Shown piece by piece: positions 50,812-60,010 of a DNA stretch of 64,000 nt. A program made the translations under genes and the position numbers. Location: positions 62,001 through 126,000 of the forward strand of contig CAZNPL010000013.1 in the NCBI GenBank assembly GCA_964574815.1, read 5' to 3'. Source of the stretch: CAZNPL01 sp964574815 (lineage in GTDB: Bacteria; Planctomycetota; Phycisphaerae; UBA1845). The notes beneath the pieces are model-generated. The model had not been told where the DNA came from. It was given only the letters and a program-made list of their open reading frames with translations, and made no database searches. Position 1 is the stretch's first letter. The number at the start of each line of letters is the position of its first letter.

Positions 50812-52793
50812 TTAACCGCCGCAGCAGGGGTCGTCGCCCCCGATAACGCCCAAGATCGCAAACAGATCGAACAGATTCAACACGCCGTCTCCGCCGCATG
50901 GCGCAACATCAGCCTCGACAAAGACGCACGTGCTGAAATCGCCCCCGATAGCATCCAGGATGCAGAACAGATCGAAGACTCCGATCGTGTCATCGTGGTT
51001 GACGTCGCCGTAAAGGTTGGGAAGCACTACGCATGTGCCGTCCTGGCACGAACCGTACGAGCACGGGTCGGGAATGGTCTCGGCGCATTCGCACTCGTCC
51101 GTGCATCCCGGGCATTCATCCGGAACGCCGTCTCCGTTGCAGTCCGCCGCGCCATTGGCGATGTCGCAAATGTCCTGGACTCCGTTGTTATTGCAGTCCT
51201 CGTCGGGCTCGCAGTCGTCCGGAATCCCGTTGCTGTTGCAGTCGCCGCTGAAACCGCTTGCAATGTCTTCCGAATCGTCAACGCCGTTGTTGTTGCAGTC
51301 CGCGAAGCTCGCGCCGGCCGCGTCGACCATGCCGTAACCCCGGATGTACAGGGGGTCGAATGTCCCGTTGGCCACAAAATCGAGTGCGGATTCGAAAAGT
51401 CGAGTCCGCATCTGCTCAACCGTCCAATCCGGATGGGCCTGCACCAGACACGCCACGGCACCGGCCACCAGCGGCGTGGACAATGAGGTGCCGCTGGCCG
51501 TGCCGTATTCAAAGTCGTTACTGGACGAGACAGTCCAGGTGCCGACACCGCGAGCCAGCACTTCCGGCTTGACACGACCGTCGGCGGTCGGTCCGTCGGA
51601 ACTGAAGCCGGCGATCGAGCCGTCGCTGTAAGCCGCGCCGACGGTAATGACTTCGAACGCGTCGGCGGGCGCCCCGAGATGCGACGTCGTGGGGTCACTG
51701 TCGTGCCCGCTGTTGCTCGCGGCCGTGCAGCAGTGCAAGCCCCGTTGGCCGTCGCGGTGTTCACCGCGATCGTCGTCACCGCCGTCAAGCCGTCAAAGTC
51801 CGCCTGGGTATACCAGTCGCTGTAGCTCAGCGACGAGGTGGCCACATCGCCGCCGTTCATCTCGATAAACTCCAGCCCGGCGACGTAATAATCCTCCTCG
51901 ACCGGCGTCTCGCCGGTGATATCCTCCGTCTTGCACAGAATGAACGACGCATCATACGCGGCGCCGACCAGTTCATCGGGCTTGTAGGCCCCGAGGGTAC
52001 CGAGGATCAACGTGCCGTGGCGATGCTGGGAAGAAGGATCACCCGGTTCGATCGAGGTCACCGGGTCGTCGTCGATGAAGTCGTATTCCGCGATAACCTC
52101 CACTTCATGACCCGGTTCGTTGAACGCGATGTGCGACCGCTGAAACCCGGTGTCGAGTATGCCGATCCGAACACCCGCCCCGGTGAATCCCTGGTTGTGC
52201 AATTCAATGAGATTCATCTCGGCCAATTGGCCGGCGGCCTCACCGTAAAATGCCGAAGCACCCTCCGCCGACTGCGATGAGACCGTCGGTGGCGGCGCCG
52301 CCTCATCAACCGGGTCAATGCCGCGGCCGCGCCGAACGGGCTGGATCTTCTCCACAAATGGCAGAGCGGCGATACGCTCAATCTGTTCCTGAGTCACCCA
52401 CGCACTCACGCCATTCACCCACCGGCTGATCACGCGGACATCGGCCCCCGTAGCGCGCACGCCATCGACGTACCTGCCCGGCACCGGCACATCGGCCAGA
52501 TCGAAAATACCCGGTCGGCTGCGCCGAAGCTGACGCCGCTCGATCGCTCGGCGGTCGTACGTACGGCGAAGTCCGTCGAGCGCACTCTGTAAGGCGGCAG
52601 GCGTTTCAATCCCCTTGTCCGGCCGGAACAGAACCCAGGCCTTGATCGGTTGCCCCGGCCCATTCGCAGCCAGAAAGCGGTCCACTGATGGATGAACCAC
52701 CGGCCGCACCGCCCCGGGCCGTTCGGTCTGAGCCATGAGCAGAGCCGTTGTTGTCGCAAGGACGATCACCGCAAGATATGTCACACAGCGCAT
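50812..52793 (-). pseudogene. Subtilisin-like (S8) protease with repeat tail, frameshifted
   Basis: Exported serine protease split by a frameshift. ATG at 52793 (GGTGGAG, 6-7 nt upstream) gives signal MRCVTYLAVIVLATTTALLMAQ. Catalytic residues are Asp in RIGILDTGFQ, His in QHRHGTLILG and, in the second frame, Ser in GTSLSTPLVAGA. The first frame fails after TTIAVNTATANG; the second frame resumes at HCCTAASNSGHDSD. A single base missing near 51735-51743, where four C residues follow GCAAG, would restore one frame of about 660 codons. The C-terminus carries four DCNNNG-type units and a dockerin-like tail ending CCGG. It may be an assembly error or a true inactivation; both parts otherwise look intact. 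Confidence 0.82.
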
Positions 52794-53254
52794 GTCTTTC
52801 TCCACCTGAAACCAAGCGTAACCAGGCACAGGAGCCCGGCTCGCCGCGGGCGCCGTGTCGGTGCGGCGAGACACCGAAAACTGTCTCACGAACGGTCGTC
52901 CGCCGACTTATATGATCTTAGCGAATCGGACCGTATCCCTCAAACCGAGTTCGTCTGAGGGCAGACGAGAACACGTGAAGCTGTCAGCCTTGCCGACCGC
53001 TCGGCAGCTTGTCCGCCGGCGGAGCACGGCCGACCACGAAATGGCAAAGCCGCCTCAAGGCGACCCTTTAAATTTGTTCCGCGACTTCCGATATTCGTGG
53101 CCATGAGCGGCTGCCACGAAGGGCTCGCGAACACAAGTGTCTCGATGCGGCACTGCCCGCCGGGCTTGCCCTTCAGAAGAACCCCATGACCGGGGTGCCC
53201 GCCGCGCCGTTATACAAGCCCGGGTTAAAAGGCAGACGCGGCCTTATCCGTCGG
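52794..53254. other. Gene-free 461 bp
   Basis: Lies upstream of the S8 protease start and downstream of the third SPFH gene; both are on the minus strand. It should hold the protease promoter and a terminator of the SPFH operon. No strong hairpin, repeat or gene was recognised. Confidence 0.35.
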
Positions 53255-54217
53255 CTAATCGCCGGCTCGGCGTTGAGGATTGGCCTCAATGATGCGAACC
53301 CTGGTCGCAGGACCGTCTCGCGAAGGATCCAGAACATACGAGCGCACGGAAGGAAGGACGCGCTCGAAAGTCTCGAGCACCACGCGCTCTTTAAACACTT
53401 CGGGCGAACGCCGATACTCCGCCAGAACACTCAGAAAACGCGCTGCGTCGCCACGCGCTTCACTGATCCGCATCTGGCGATACCCCGCCGCTTCCTCGCG
53501 TATCCGCGCCGCCTCCCCGCGCGCCCGCGGGAGAATACGGTTCTCCTCCGCTACCGCGAAGTCAATCGCCTTCTCTCCGTCCTTCTTCGCGCTGACAACC
53601 TCCTGGAACGCGTCGATCACCGCCCGCGGCGGAGCCACGGACTCCAGGTTCGTCGCCACCAGACGTACGCCCGCACGATACTCGTCCAGCAGCGCCTGAG
53701 CGCGCGACAACGTCTCCAACTGCACCATCGCCTTCCCCGCCGTCAGCGACTCGTCCACCGGCGTGCCCGCCAGCGTGTCCATCAGAACCCCCTTCACCGT
53801 AGTACGAATCAGCCGCTCGGGATCCTCCGTCCCGAACAGGTAGTCCGCCGGGTCACCCACGTGATATTGAACCACCATCGTCAGTTTGAGAATGTTCACA
53901 TCCCCGGTCAGCACGTCGCTGGCCGGGCTCGCGATGAGGGCGTCAACCTCACCCTCATCAATGGCATCGCGCTGCCCCGGGTCCTGACCGACGTACACCC
54001 GCCGGATTTCCGTCGTCCTGGGGCAATCCACGCTGCAGATCGGCCACGGCGGAGCGTAATGTACGCCCGGCGGCACGCTGCGATACGCGTCGGGCACCCG
54101 CCCGAACCACCGAACGACGCCCCGTTCGTCCGCCTGTACAAAGTAAAAGCCTGACGACAGATACGCCGCCACCAGGATCAAACCGCCGATCCATAGATAT
54201 GACTTGGGAATGCGCAT
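53255..54217 (-). CDS. SPFH (HflK-like) membrane protein
   Basis: A 320-aa band-7/prohibitin family protein. One N-terminal helix (YLWIGGLILVAAYLSSGFYFV) precedes the SPFH domain (DERGVVRWFGRVPDAYRSVPPGVHYAPPWPICSVD), and a long helical region ends in EENRILPRARGEAARIREEAAGYRQMRI, as in HflK. HflK and HflC normally form a ring around FtsH protease in the membrane. No ftsH is nearby. Third gene of a minus-strand operon, 10 bp after the previous SPFH gene. The C-terminus (TRVRIIEANPQRRAGD) is short. Confidence 0.9.
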   Translation of the reverse strand: MRIPKSYLWIGGLILVAAYLSSGFYFVQADERGVVRWFGRVPDAYRSVPPGVHYAPPWPICSVDCPRTTEIRRVYVGQDPGQRDAIDEGEVDALIASPASDVLTGDVNILKLTMVVQYHVGDPADYLFGTEDPERLIRTTVKGVLMDTLAGTPVDESLTAGKAMVQLETLSRAQALLDEYRAGVRLVATNLESVAPPRAVIDAFQEVVSAKKDGEKAIDFAVAEENRILPRARGEAARIREEAAGYRQMRISEARGDAARFLSVLAEYRRSPEVFKERVVLETFERVLPSVRSYVLDPSRDGPATRVRIIEANPQRRAGD

Positions 54218-54227
54218 CGTCTCGGCC

Positions 54228-55229
54228 CTACCGGTTCGTGCTGATCCCCTCCGACGCGGGTTCGGCGCCGGACGTTTCCGTCTGATGCGGCGCCGACGAC
54301 GCCGGCGCCAGGTCGGCCGGCCGGTTCAACAGTCGCAAGAACTCGCTGTCCCCCGACAGAATCGCCACGGTCCCCTCCGGCAGTGTCTTCTCATACGCTT
54401 GAAGCGTACGTATGAAGGCGTAAAACTCCGAATCCTGACCATAAGCTTCCGCGTAGATGCGCGCCGCCTCCGCATCGGCCAGACCGCGGACCCGTTCCGA
54501 CTGTTCGTAAGCCTCGGCGAGAATCTCCTGGCGGCGACGCTCGGCGCGAGCCTTGACTTCCGCCGCCTTCTCCTCGCCCTCCGAACGATAGCGTGAAGCA
54601 ATCGTCTCCCGCTCGGCTCGCATGCGTTCGAACACGTTCCGGCGGTTCTGCGGCGGAAAGTTCAAACGCTGGATCTTGACGTCCACCACCTCGATTCCGT
54701 AGCGGTCTTCCACCCGCTCGGCACATGTGGCGCGCACCCCGTCCAGAAACCCGCCCCAGTTCCGCCGCTCGGGGTCTGTCGAGACCAGAACGCTGAAATC
54801 GCGCTGACCCAGCGCCGCCCCCAGCTCCGAAACAATGACGTCGCCCAGCCGCGCCTCTGCCGCCTCCTGGCCACCCATCGTCTCCAGGAAACGCAGCACG
54901 GCAGTCTCATCCCGCTTGATGCGCCAGCAGGCATACGTCGTCACCACCACGTTTTTCCCGATCCCCGACTCTTCGTCCTGCGTCAGATACTCGCGATCCG
55001 ATTCTTCCGGACCCGGGTTCTCGAGGATCATCAGGCGGTTATCAAAACGCCTTACCGAATCGATGAGCCACGGCCACTTCACGTACAGACCCGGCTCGAG
55101 CAAGGTGCGCACCGGGTCGCCAAAGCGCATCTGAACGCCGTACTCGGTCTGGTCGATAACGAACAAACCGGTGCACGCCCAGCCGAGCACCACCAACGCA
55201 ATCACCAACCCAATGTGCCACGATCTCAT
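54228..55229 (-). CDS. SPFH (HflC-like) membrane protein
   Basis: A 333-aa band-7 protein. The N-terminal helix (HIGLVIALVVLGWACTGLFVI) precedes IDQTEYGVQMRFGDPVRTLLEPGLYVKWPWLIDSVRRF, which matches HflC. The coiled region includes RYRSEGEEKAAEVKARAERRRQEILAEAYEQSERVRGLADAEAARIYAEAYGQDSEF, a typical HflC/HflK signature. The tail is proline- and alanine-rich. The start is ATG 55229, with GTG 55235 as an alternative. It follows the permease-SPFH fusion by 15 bp. Confidence 0.92.
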   Translation of the reverse strand: MRSWHIGLVIALVVLGWACTGLFVIDQTEYGVQMRFGDPVRTLLEPGLYVKWPWLIDSVRRFDNRLMILENPGPEESDREYLTQDEESGIGKNVVVTTYACWRIKRDETAVLRFLETMGGQEAAEARLGDVIVSELGAALGQRDFSVLVSTDPERRNWGGFLDGVRATCAERVEDRYGIEVVDVKIQRLNFPPQNRRNVFERMRAERETIASRYRSEGEEKAAEVKARAERRRQEILAEAYEQSERVRGLADAEAARIYAEAYGQDSEFYAFIRTLQAYEKTLPEGTVAILSGDSEFLRLLNRPADLAPASSAPHQTETSGAEPASEGISTNR

Positions 55230-55244
55230 GATCACTCATCCCCG

Positions 55245-57302
55245 TCAGGGACCGCGCTGCACTGCAGCGGGAGGAATCCACGGCGCGACGCTCTCGGCCG
55301 CCTCAGCCTCCAAAAACCAGATCTCGATCTCTCCCGCTTCCGTCACGGGCGGCTTGATGTACTTGTTCAGTTTCGGAAGCACATCCTCCATCGCTTCGAT
55401 CTCGAGACGAAATCGCGTCACGAGGGGCGCCCGCTGATACTCGCTCAGCACGGACAGGAAGCGATCGGCCTGCCCTTTCGCGTCTGCAACGGTCCTGGCC
55501 GCATACCCGCTCGCGTCCGCCCGACGCCGCGCCGCCTCGCCACGCGCCTGCGGAACGATTCGCGCCTCCATGGCCCGCGCTTTGTCCACGGCGGTCGCCC
55601 GATCCTCCAGAGCGCTGGCAACGTCACGAAACGAGGCGTGAACCTCCGGTGTGGCATGAGCCGCGAGTATCCGAACGGAGTGAAGCCGAATGCCGGAACC
55701 GTACTGATCCAGCCGCGATTGCGCCAACTCTGTGATGCGCTCTTCGCACTGCTCGCGATTCGTCGTGAACACCCGGTTGATCGATCCACCCGCCAGAACC
55801 TCCCGAACCGCCCCCAGAGCAACGTTTCGCACCAGGTCGTCGGGACGGCGGACGCCGAACTGAAACGCGACGATGCGGGCGGGGTCCACGCTCCAATGGG
55901 CCGCGCACGCGATATCCGCGATGTTCTCGTCCCCGACCAGATGCCAACTGTCGCGCTCGCGCACCTCTTCCTCTTCATCGGGCGACTCCTCCGGGCGGGA
56001 CCCCAGCGGCAGGCGACGGACGCGGTCGACCGGCACTTTGTCCACCGCATCAATGGGAAACGGCAGCGCGTAATGCAGGCCGGGAAGAACGTCGGGCCTG
56101 TGGACGGCCCCGAAACGCCTCACGATGCCGATGTCGCCCGGATAGATCGCGTAAAAGCCCGACGCCGCATACAACGCGGTTGCAATGAAGATCGCGGCAA
56201 CCAGCGTTCGTCGAGGCGAAACGTTGACCGGCAGACGAGCGTCCGCGTACGCAGCCAGCCGACGAACGTAACCGGCGCGTCGTAACGAGCCGACCCCCAA
56301 CGCAAGGAACGCCACGGCCCCGATCGCTTTCAACCATGCGGGCACCAGCGGCTCCTCGAGCGCCCGGACCGCAAGCACCACACCCGACTCCGCAAGCGTG
56401 CTGTTAAGCACGCTTCCCATGAAAACCGCGACCACCACAATCGTGACCAGATACAGAACGACCGTGCGGCGGCCCAATTCCCGATGAAGAACGCCAAGCG
56501 ATCCGATGTTCGTCGCCGGTCCCACCAGCAGGAACACCAGGGCGGCCCCCGGATTCATTCCCTGCGCAATCAGTGCGGCGGCGATCGGTGTCGACGCCTC
56601 GGCACACACGTACAACGGCACGCTGATCAGTACCATCAGTACGTACGACTCCAGAGGGCCCGCCAACACGGTGCCCACGACCTCGGGCGGCACCCAGACC
56701 TTGATCGCGGCCGCCGCGAGAATACCAACCACTACCCAGCCGAATATGTCGTCGAACAGTTGGACGAAGGCATAGCGCATCGCGGCCCCGAAACCCCTGC
56801 GGTCGCCGCCGCCGGACGTGTCTTCCATGATCGGGAAGCTGCGCTCCGTTGTTGAATGCTCCGTCGTCTCCTTCCCTTCGTCGGATGTGTCCGCGTTAGT
56901 GTCTGTCCGTTGATCCCGGGCGTTCTCGAGCAATCCAGCCGCCAACGCCGTGATGCACGCCGCGATCGGGCGGTAGATGGCCATCAGCGGACCAAGCAAG
57001 GCGTACGTCAGCAGAACCGACGTCACGCTGGTCTCAGGTGTCGAAATCAGGAAAGAAAGGGTGGCCCCCCGACTCGCCCCTTTCCGCCGAAGTGTGACCG
57101 CCGTCGGAAGGACACTGCACGAGCACAAGGGAAGCGGAATGCCGACCACCGTCGCAAACAACACCGATCGGGCCCGACGGGCACTGATCAGCCGGATGAC
57201 CCTCGCGCCGGAAAGGCCCATCTCCAGCAGGCCGGCGATCCCGAAACCGGCCAATATGAAGAGAGCCGATTCACACAAGATGGTCCATGCATACAAGAGC
57301 AT
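55245..57302 (-). CDS. Permease (SO_0444-like) fused to SPFH/HflK domain
   Basis: A 685-aa two-part protein. Residues 1 to about 330 are a DUF318/ArsP-like permease of the type predicted to export Cu/Zn: many helices, the cysteine motif PLPLCSCSVLPTAVTLRRKG, PETSVTSVLLTYA, and a second half with EASTPIAAALIAQG and GPATNIGSLGVL. Residues from about 365 begin a new helix (RTLVAAIFIATALYAASGFY), followed by an SPFH domain (GDIGIVRRFGAVHRPDVLPGLHYALPFPIDAV) and a HflK-like coiled region (ARIVPQARGEAARRRADASGY). It is uninterrupted in one frame, so the fusion is not an assembly artefact seen as two frames. First gene of an operon with two further SPFH proteins. Confidence 0.9.
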   Translation of the reverse strand: MLLYAWTILCESALFILAGFGIAGLLEMGLSGARVIRLISARRARSVLFATVVGIPLPLCSCSVLPTAVTLRRKGASRGATLSFLISTPETSVTSVLLTYALLGPLMAIYRPIAACITALAAGLLENARDQRTDTNADTSDEGKETTEHSTTERSFPIMEDTSGGGDRRGFGAAMRYAFVQLFDDIFGWVVVGILAAAAIKVWVPPEVVGTVLAGPLESYVLMVLISVPLYVCAEASTPIAAALIAQGMNPGAALVFLLVGPATNIGSLGVLHRELGRRTVVLYLVTIVVVAVFMGSVLNSTLAESGVVLAVRALEEPLVPAWLKAIGAVAFLALGVGSLRRAGYVRRLAAYADARLPVNVSPRRTLVAAIFIATALYAASGFYAIYPGDIGIVRRFGAVHRPDVLPGLHYALPFPIDAVDKVPVDRVRRLPLGSRPEESPDEEEEVRERDSWHLVGDENIADIACAAHWSVDPARIVAFQFGVRRPDDLVRNVALGAVREVLAGGSINRVFTTNREQCEERITELAQSRLDQYGSGIRLHSVRILAAHATPEVHASFRDVASALEDRATAVDKARAMEARIVPQARGEAARRRADASGYAARTVADAKGQADRFLSVLSEYQRAPLVTRFRLEIEAMEDVLPKLNKYIKPPVTEAGEIEIWFLEAEAAESVAPWIPPAAVQRGP

Positions 57303-57602
57303 CAGCTACGACGCATCTTACCCGGATCTCGATAATTTCACACCCGCCGGCGCCGTCACAGGTCGACTACGGTGCGCGACGGAATCGGCGGGCAGCAGCG
57401 GTTGCCGCATTAAGGGAGGGCGAGGCTCCCGCCGAGCCGCAATCACTTTCACGGACCCGGTCGGCGACGCCCCGAAAGGGCGGGCGACAGGTGGGTCGCC
57501 TCGCTCGGGCAGTGGACCAACGCGCCGAATGCGCCCGACCGCCGCCCGGCAAGCCGTGGCACCCGGCAGGAGAGCAGTCGCTCTGGCTGGGCGGCGCCGA
57601 TG
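57303..57602. other. Upstream region of permease-SPFH operon with dispersed repeat
   Basis: Gene-free 300 bp between the amidase stop and the fusion-protein start, both on the minus strand. It contains the repeat at 57414-57440, a hairpin-like GCCC, CGAAA, GGGC at 57469-57481, and presumably the operon promoter. No metal-responsive operator was recognised. Confidence 0.4.
57414..57440. repeat. Dispersed repeat (REGEAPAEP type)
   Basis: GGGAGGGCGAGGCTCCCGCC followed by GAGCCGC. A plus-strand frame across it reads REGEAPAEPQ and the minus strand GSAGASPS, strings I recall from mis-annotated genes in many planctomycete genomes. GGCT and AGCC arms can pair. This is a recollection and no search was done. 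Confidence 0.45.
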
Positions 57603-58370
57603 TTATCGCGAAAGAAAACTCGTAATGCCTTCGGCGATGGCGGCTGCCACCTTCGCCTGATGCCCCGGCTGGGAAAGCTGTTGAGCCTCAAAGGCGTTGG
57701 AAAGATACCCGCACTCGACCAGCACGGCGGGCCTCGAGTGGCCCACCAGAACCCGAAAGCCGGCACGGCGGATTCCTCGGCATTCAATGCCCCCGCGTAC
57801 CAGCGCGTTGATAATGCTGCCTGCGGCGCGCCGGCTCAACAACGAGGCGTCACGCGCGATATAGACCGTCGCGCCCCTGATCTCCGAGCTCGGGTTCGAA
57901 TCCGCGTGAATGGAAACAAACAGGTCCGCTTCATTCCTCTCGGCAATTTCGGCCCGCCCGTCCAGCGGAATGAAACGATCGCTCGATCGCGTGGTGACGA
58001 CGTCAACACCGCTGGCGGCCAGCAGTCGCGCCAGCCGCAGGGCGATGCTCAAATTCACGGCTTTCTCGGGCAGGGGGCCGACACCCAAGGCGCCAGGGTC
58101 CGGCCCTCCGTGGCCGGCGTCAACGACCACCGTTCTCGCGGCCACGGGGCGCGGCAGGGGAACCACCTGCAGCGTCGAGGGATCCGGCGGCGGAGTCGGC
58201 TCGGTCCGAGGCACACGCGTGTCGAAGATCGGCGCGGGATAGAAGGACAAGGATGCCGCAGACGTCGCGCAGCCGCCGGCGAACAACAAAACGACCGGCG
58301 TGCAGAAGCGCCGAAATCCCCTCGTCCGTAACCAACTCAAGCGCGCCCTCGCGACCGACTTCGCATCCAC
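57603..58370 (-). CDS. N-acetylmuramoyl-L-alanine amidase (Amidase_3) lipoprotein
   Basis: Zinc amidase (255 aa) that cleaves the bond between N-acetylmuramic acid and the peptide stem. Motifs are VVVDAGHGGPDPGALG, the glutamate of LPEKAVNLSIAL, LFVSIHADSNPS and VLVECGYLSN, giving the zinc and catalytic residues of the AmiC class. A lipobox (LLFAGGC) near residue 34 suggests anchoring in a membrane. The start is a GTG at 58370. It lies between the permease operon and the double winged-helix gene on the same strand. Confidence 0.93.
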   Translation of the reverse strand: MDAKSVARARLSWLRTRGFRRFCTPVVLLFAGGCATSAASLSFYPAPIFDTRVPRTEPTPPPDPSTLQVVPLPRPVAARTVVVDAGHGGPDPGALGVGPLPEKAVNLSIALRLARLLAASGVDVVTTRSSDRFIPLDGRAEIAERNEADLFVSIHADSNPSSEIRGATVYIARDASLLSRRAAGSIINALVRGGIECRGIRRAGFRVLVGHSRPAVLVECGYLSNAFEAQQLSQPGHQAKVAAAIAEGITSFLSR

Positions 58371-58706
58371 GCTGTCGCGCGATTGGCAACCGAATGCCCG
58401 AACGCCGCATCATCATCCGGGATTCGGGCCGTCCACGCACCGACCCCTCGCTTTTTCATGGCTCCGGCAAGTCCTGTCAAGCGGCAGCGCATGCCGCCCC
58501 GCTCAATCAACAGCCAGTGCGGCGACCACGGCCATCCGGCTTGCGGGGCCGGTACGGCACTCTTGTTGCCGATATGGAAACCGAAAGCAGAGCGCTCAAT
58601 CACTGCGCATGCTTCAGGGGGCATTCTGACGAACGCCCCCGAAACATGTCCAGATTCGCCGAACGTGGGGGATCGGCCTGTCGCCGTGCGATCGGCCCAG
58701 GCCGCC
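58371..58706. other. Gene-free 336 bp
   Basis: Between the winged-helix gene stop and the amidase start. Only shadow frames are present; nothing specific was recognised apart from a probable amidase promoter. Confidence 0.35.
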
Positions 58707-59357
58707 TTATGCCCCCTTGCGAAGACGGTATACGCCTCGCGCGCCTGCTTTGACGCGATTGCCCCGTGCGAGACTCATCAGGCACGCGTGGACTTGCCGG
58801 CGTGAGAGCCCGGTCGCCGAAACAATCTGGTCCTTTGTTAGAGGACCACGCCTTTTCAGGAGATTGATCACCGCAGTTGACGATTCGCCCGCGGGGCGAC
58901 CGGCTCCGGAACGGCGCCCGGGTCTCCGACCAGCACTTGGCGCACCTCTCGACGCCCTGCGGCCGGCCAACGCGTAGACGCCGCGCGACTCGGCCTTGAC
59001 CTTGCCATGCTTCTTCAGATTCATCAGGCTGGGGTACACTTGTTGGCGCTTGTACCCCGTCTGCTTGACAAGCTCGGGAACGTGCATGCTCCCGTGCTTC
59101 GCCAGAGCGTCGAGCACCGCTGCGGCGATTGTCCCCTCGCGCGAGCCGGCGCCCGACTCGCGCGCCGCACGGCCGGCCGCGGGAACATCTCCCAAAACCG
59201 AACTCACCGTGTTGATGCGATCGTCAACCCGCTCCAGTTCGTCAGCCAGACGATCGCGTTCCGCGTTCAGATGCTCGAGAAGATTCTCGGCATGATACGC
59301 CCAGGTGCCGTCCCCGCCCCCGCGAGCACCACCTGTTCGAGTGCCTCTCTTAGCCAT
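58707..59357 (-). CDS. Double winged-helix DNA-binding protein
   Basis: A 216-aa protein. The N-terminal helix (AENLLEHLNAERDRLADELERVDDRINTVSSVLG) looks like a coiled coil for oligomerisation. Two winged-helix domains follow: about residues 70-125 (TIAAAVLDALAKHGSMHVPELVKQTGYKRQQVYPSLMNLKKHGKVKAESRGVYAL) and 155-213 (STAVINLLKRRGPLTKDQIVSATGLSRRQVHACLMSLARGNRVKAGARGVYRL). A 25-residue Arg/Gly/Ala linker separates them, as in basic chromatin-like tails. ATG at 59357 follows GGGAGG by 10 nt. A direct repeat upstream suggests self-regulation. Role unknown; regulator or nucleoid protein. Confidence 0.82.
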   Translation of the reverse strand: MAKRGTRTGGARGGGDGTWAYHAENLLEHLNAERDRLADELERVDDRINTVSSVLGDVPAAGRAARESGAGSREGTIAAAVLDALAKHGSMHVPELVKQTGYKRQQVYPSLMNLKKHGKVKAESRGVYALAGRRASRGAPSAGRRPGRRSGAGRPAGESSTAVINLLKRRGPLTKDQIVSATGLSRRQVHACLMSLARGNRVKAGARGVYRLRKGA

Positions 59358-59378
59358 GTGCACACAACCTCCCTTCAA

Positions 59379-59398
59379 TTAAGTGCTGTCTTAAGTGC
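59379..59398 (-). promoter_or_regulatory. Direct-repeat operator upstream of the winged-helix gene
   Basis: TTAAGTGC at 59379-59386 is repeated exactly at 59391-59398, a 12-bp period. On the minus strand it lies 22-41 nt before the start codon, a position where repressor binding could block promoter or ribosome access. Confidence 0.5.
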
Positions 59399-59927
59399 CG
59401 AAGCACGCAACCCTTCACGCTTCCATTACCCCGTTCACGGCCGTCGCCTGTCTCCGACCGCACCCCTTCGTTCACCCCTGCATTGACTCGGATTGGAGCA
59501 AACCGCCGACCCAATGAGTGATTGGAACTACACCTCACAAGCTGTCTCTATCCGCGCCGGGCGCATCCGTCAAGCCTCAACAGTAAAATAGTCGACCACG
59601 CTAACGGCCTGTGAAATACCTTTCCCTTTAGCCGACGGCCAATCAAGCCGATCAACTTTGAACCAGTGGGCTCGATTGCGCCGATGCCACGACATGGCGT
59701 TTCCAAAACGGCGAAACCGCGAAAGCGTTATACGCCTTACTTCAAAAAAATATCGAGTACTTACAATAAGCCCTCGGCCTTGTCCGTCATAAGTCTTCAC
59801 CACGGAACGCGCGCGGTTGAACAGCAAACGCTGTGCGCTTCCCGGGAAGTGGCCATCCCACGGATTCCTTCGTATCATACGCTCTGCGATTGATGTCTGT
59901 GCGACAGCGAATCCCGGCATCGTTGAT

Positions 59928-60000
59928 GGGTGCCACTGGTCCGCCTCAGGCGGATCTGCCAGTGCTCTGCCGCCGTCAACCGGGTATTGGGAGAGGTTCG
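59928..60000 (+). repeat. Palindromic element with conserved tail, copy A
   Basis: A hairpin with CACTGG and CCAGTG outer arms and CCGCC / GGCGG inner arms (59935-59965) is followed by the tail TCAACCGGGTATTGGGAGAG at 59976-59995 and then GTTC. A near-identical tail ends copy B at 61846-61869. The element sits directly upstream of the nitroreductase start and may contribute to its leader. Confidence 0.55.
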
Positions 60001-60010
60001 AAGAAAGCCC

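Larger units (their letters stand above)
59358..60010. other. Divergent region with direct repeat, AT-richer stretch and hairpin
   Basis: Gene-free 653 bp. It holds the direct repeat at 59379-59398, a stretch from about 59570 to 59880 that is visibly poorer in GC than its surroundings, and the hairpin element at 59928-60000 just before the nitroreductase. The 116-codon frame on the minus strand at 59570-59920 has no ribosome-binding site or recognisable domain and was not called. Confidence 0.45.

Noticed and set aside
57880..57915. tRNA-like TTCGAATCC sequence
   Set aside because: It lies inside the amidase coding region and the matching acceptor and anticodon arms are missing.
59570..59920. 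A 116-codon minus-strand frame
   Set aside because: It has no ribosome-binding site, signal, or family resemblance, though it lies in an AT-richer region. A protein-level hit would change this.
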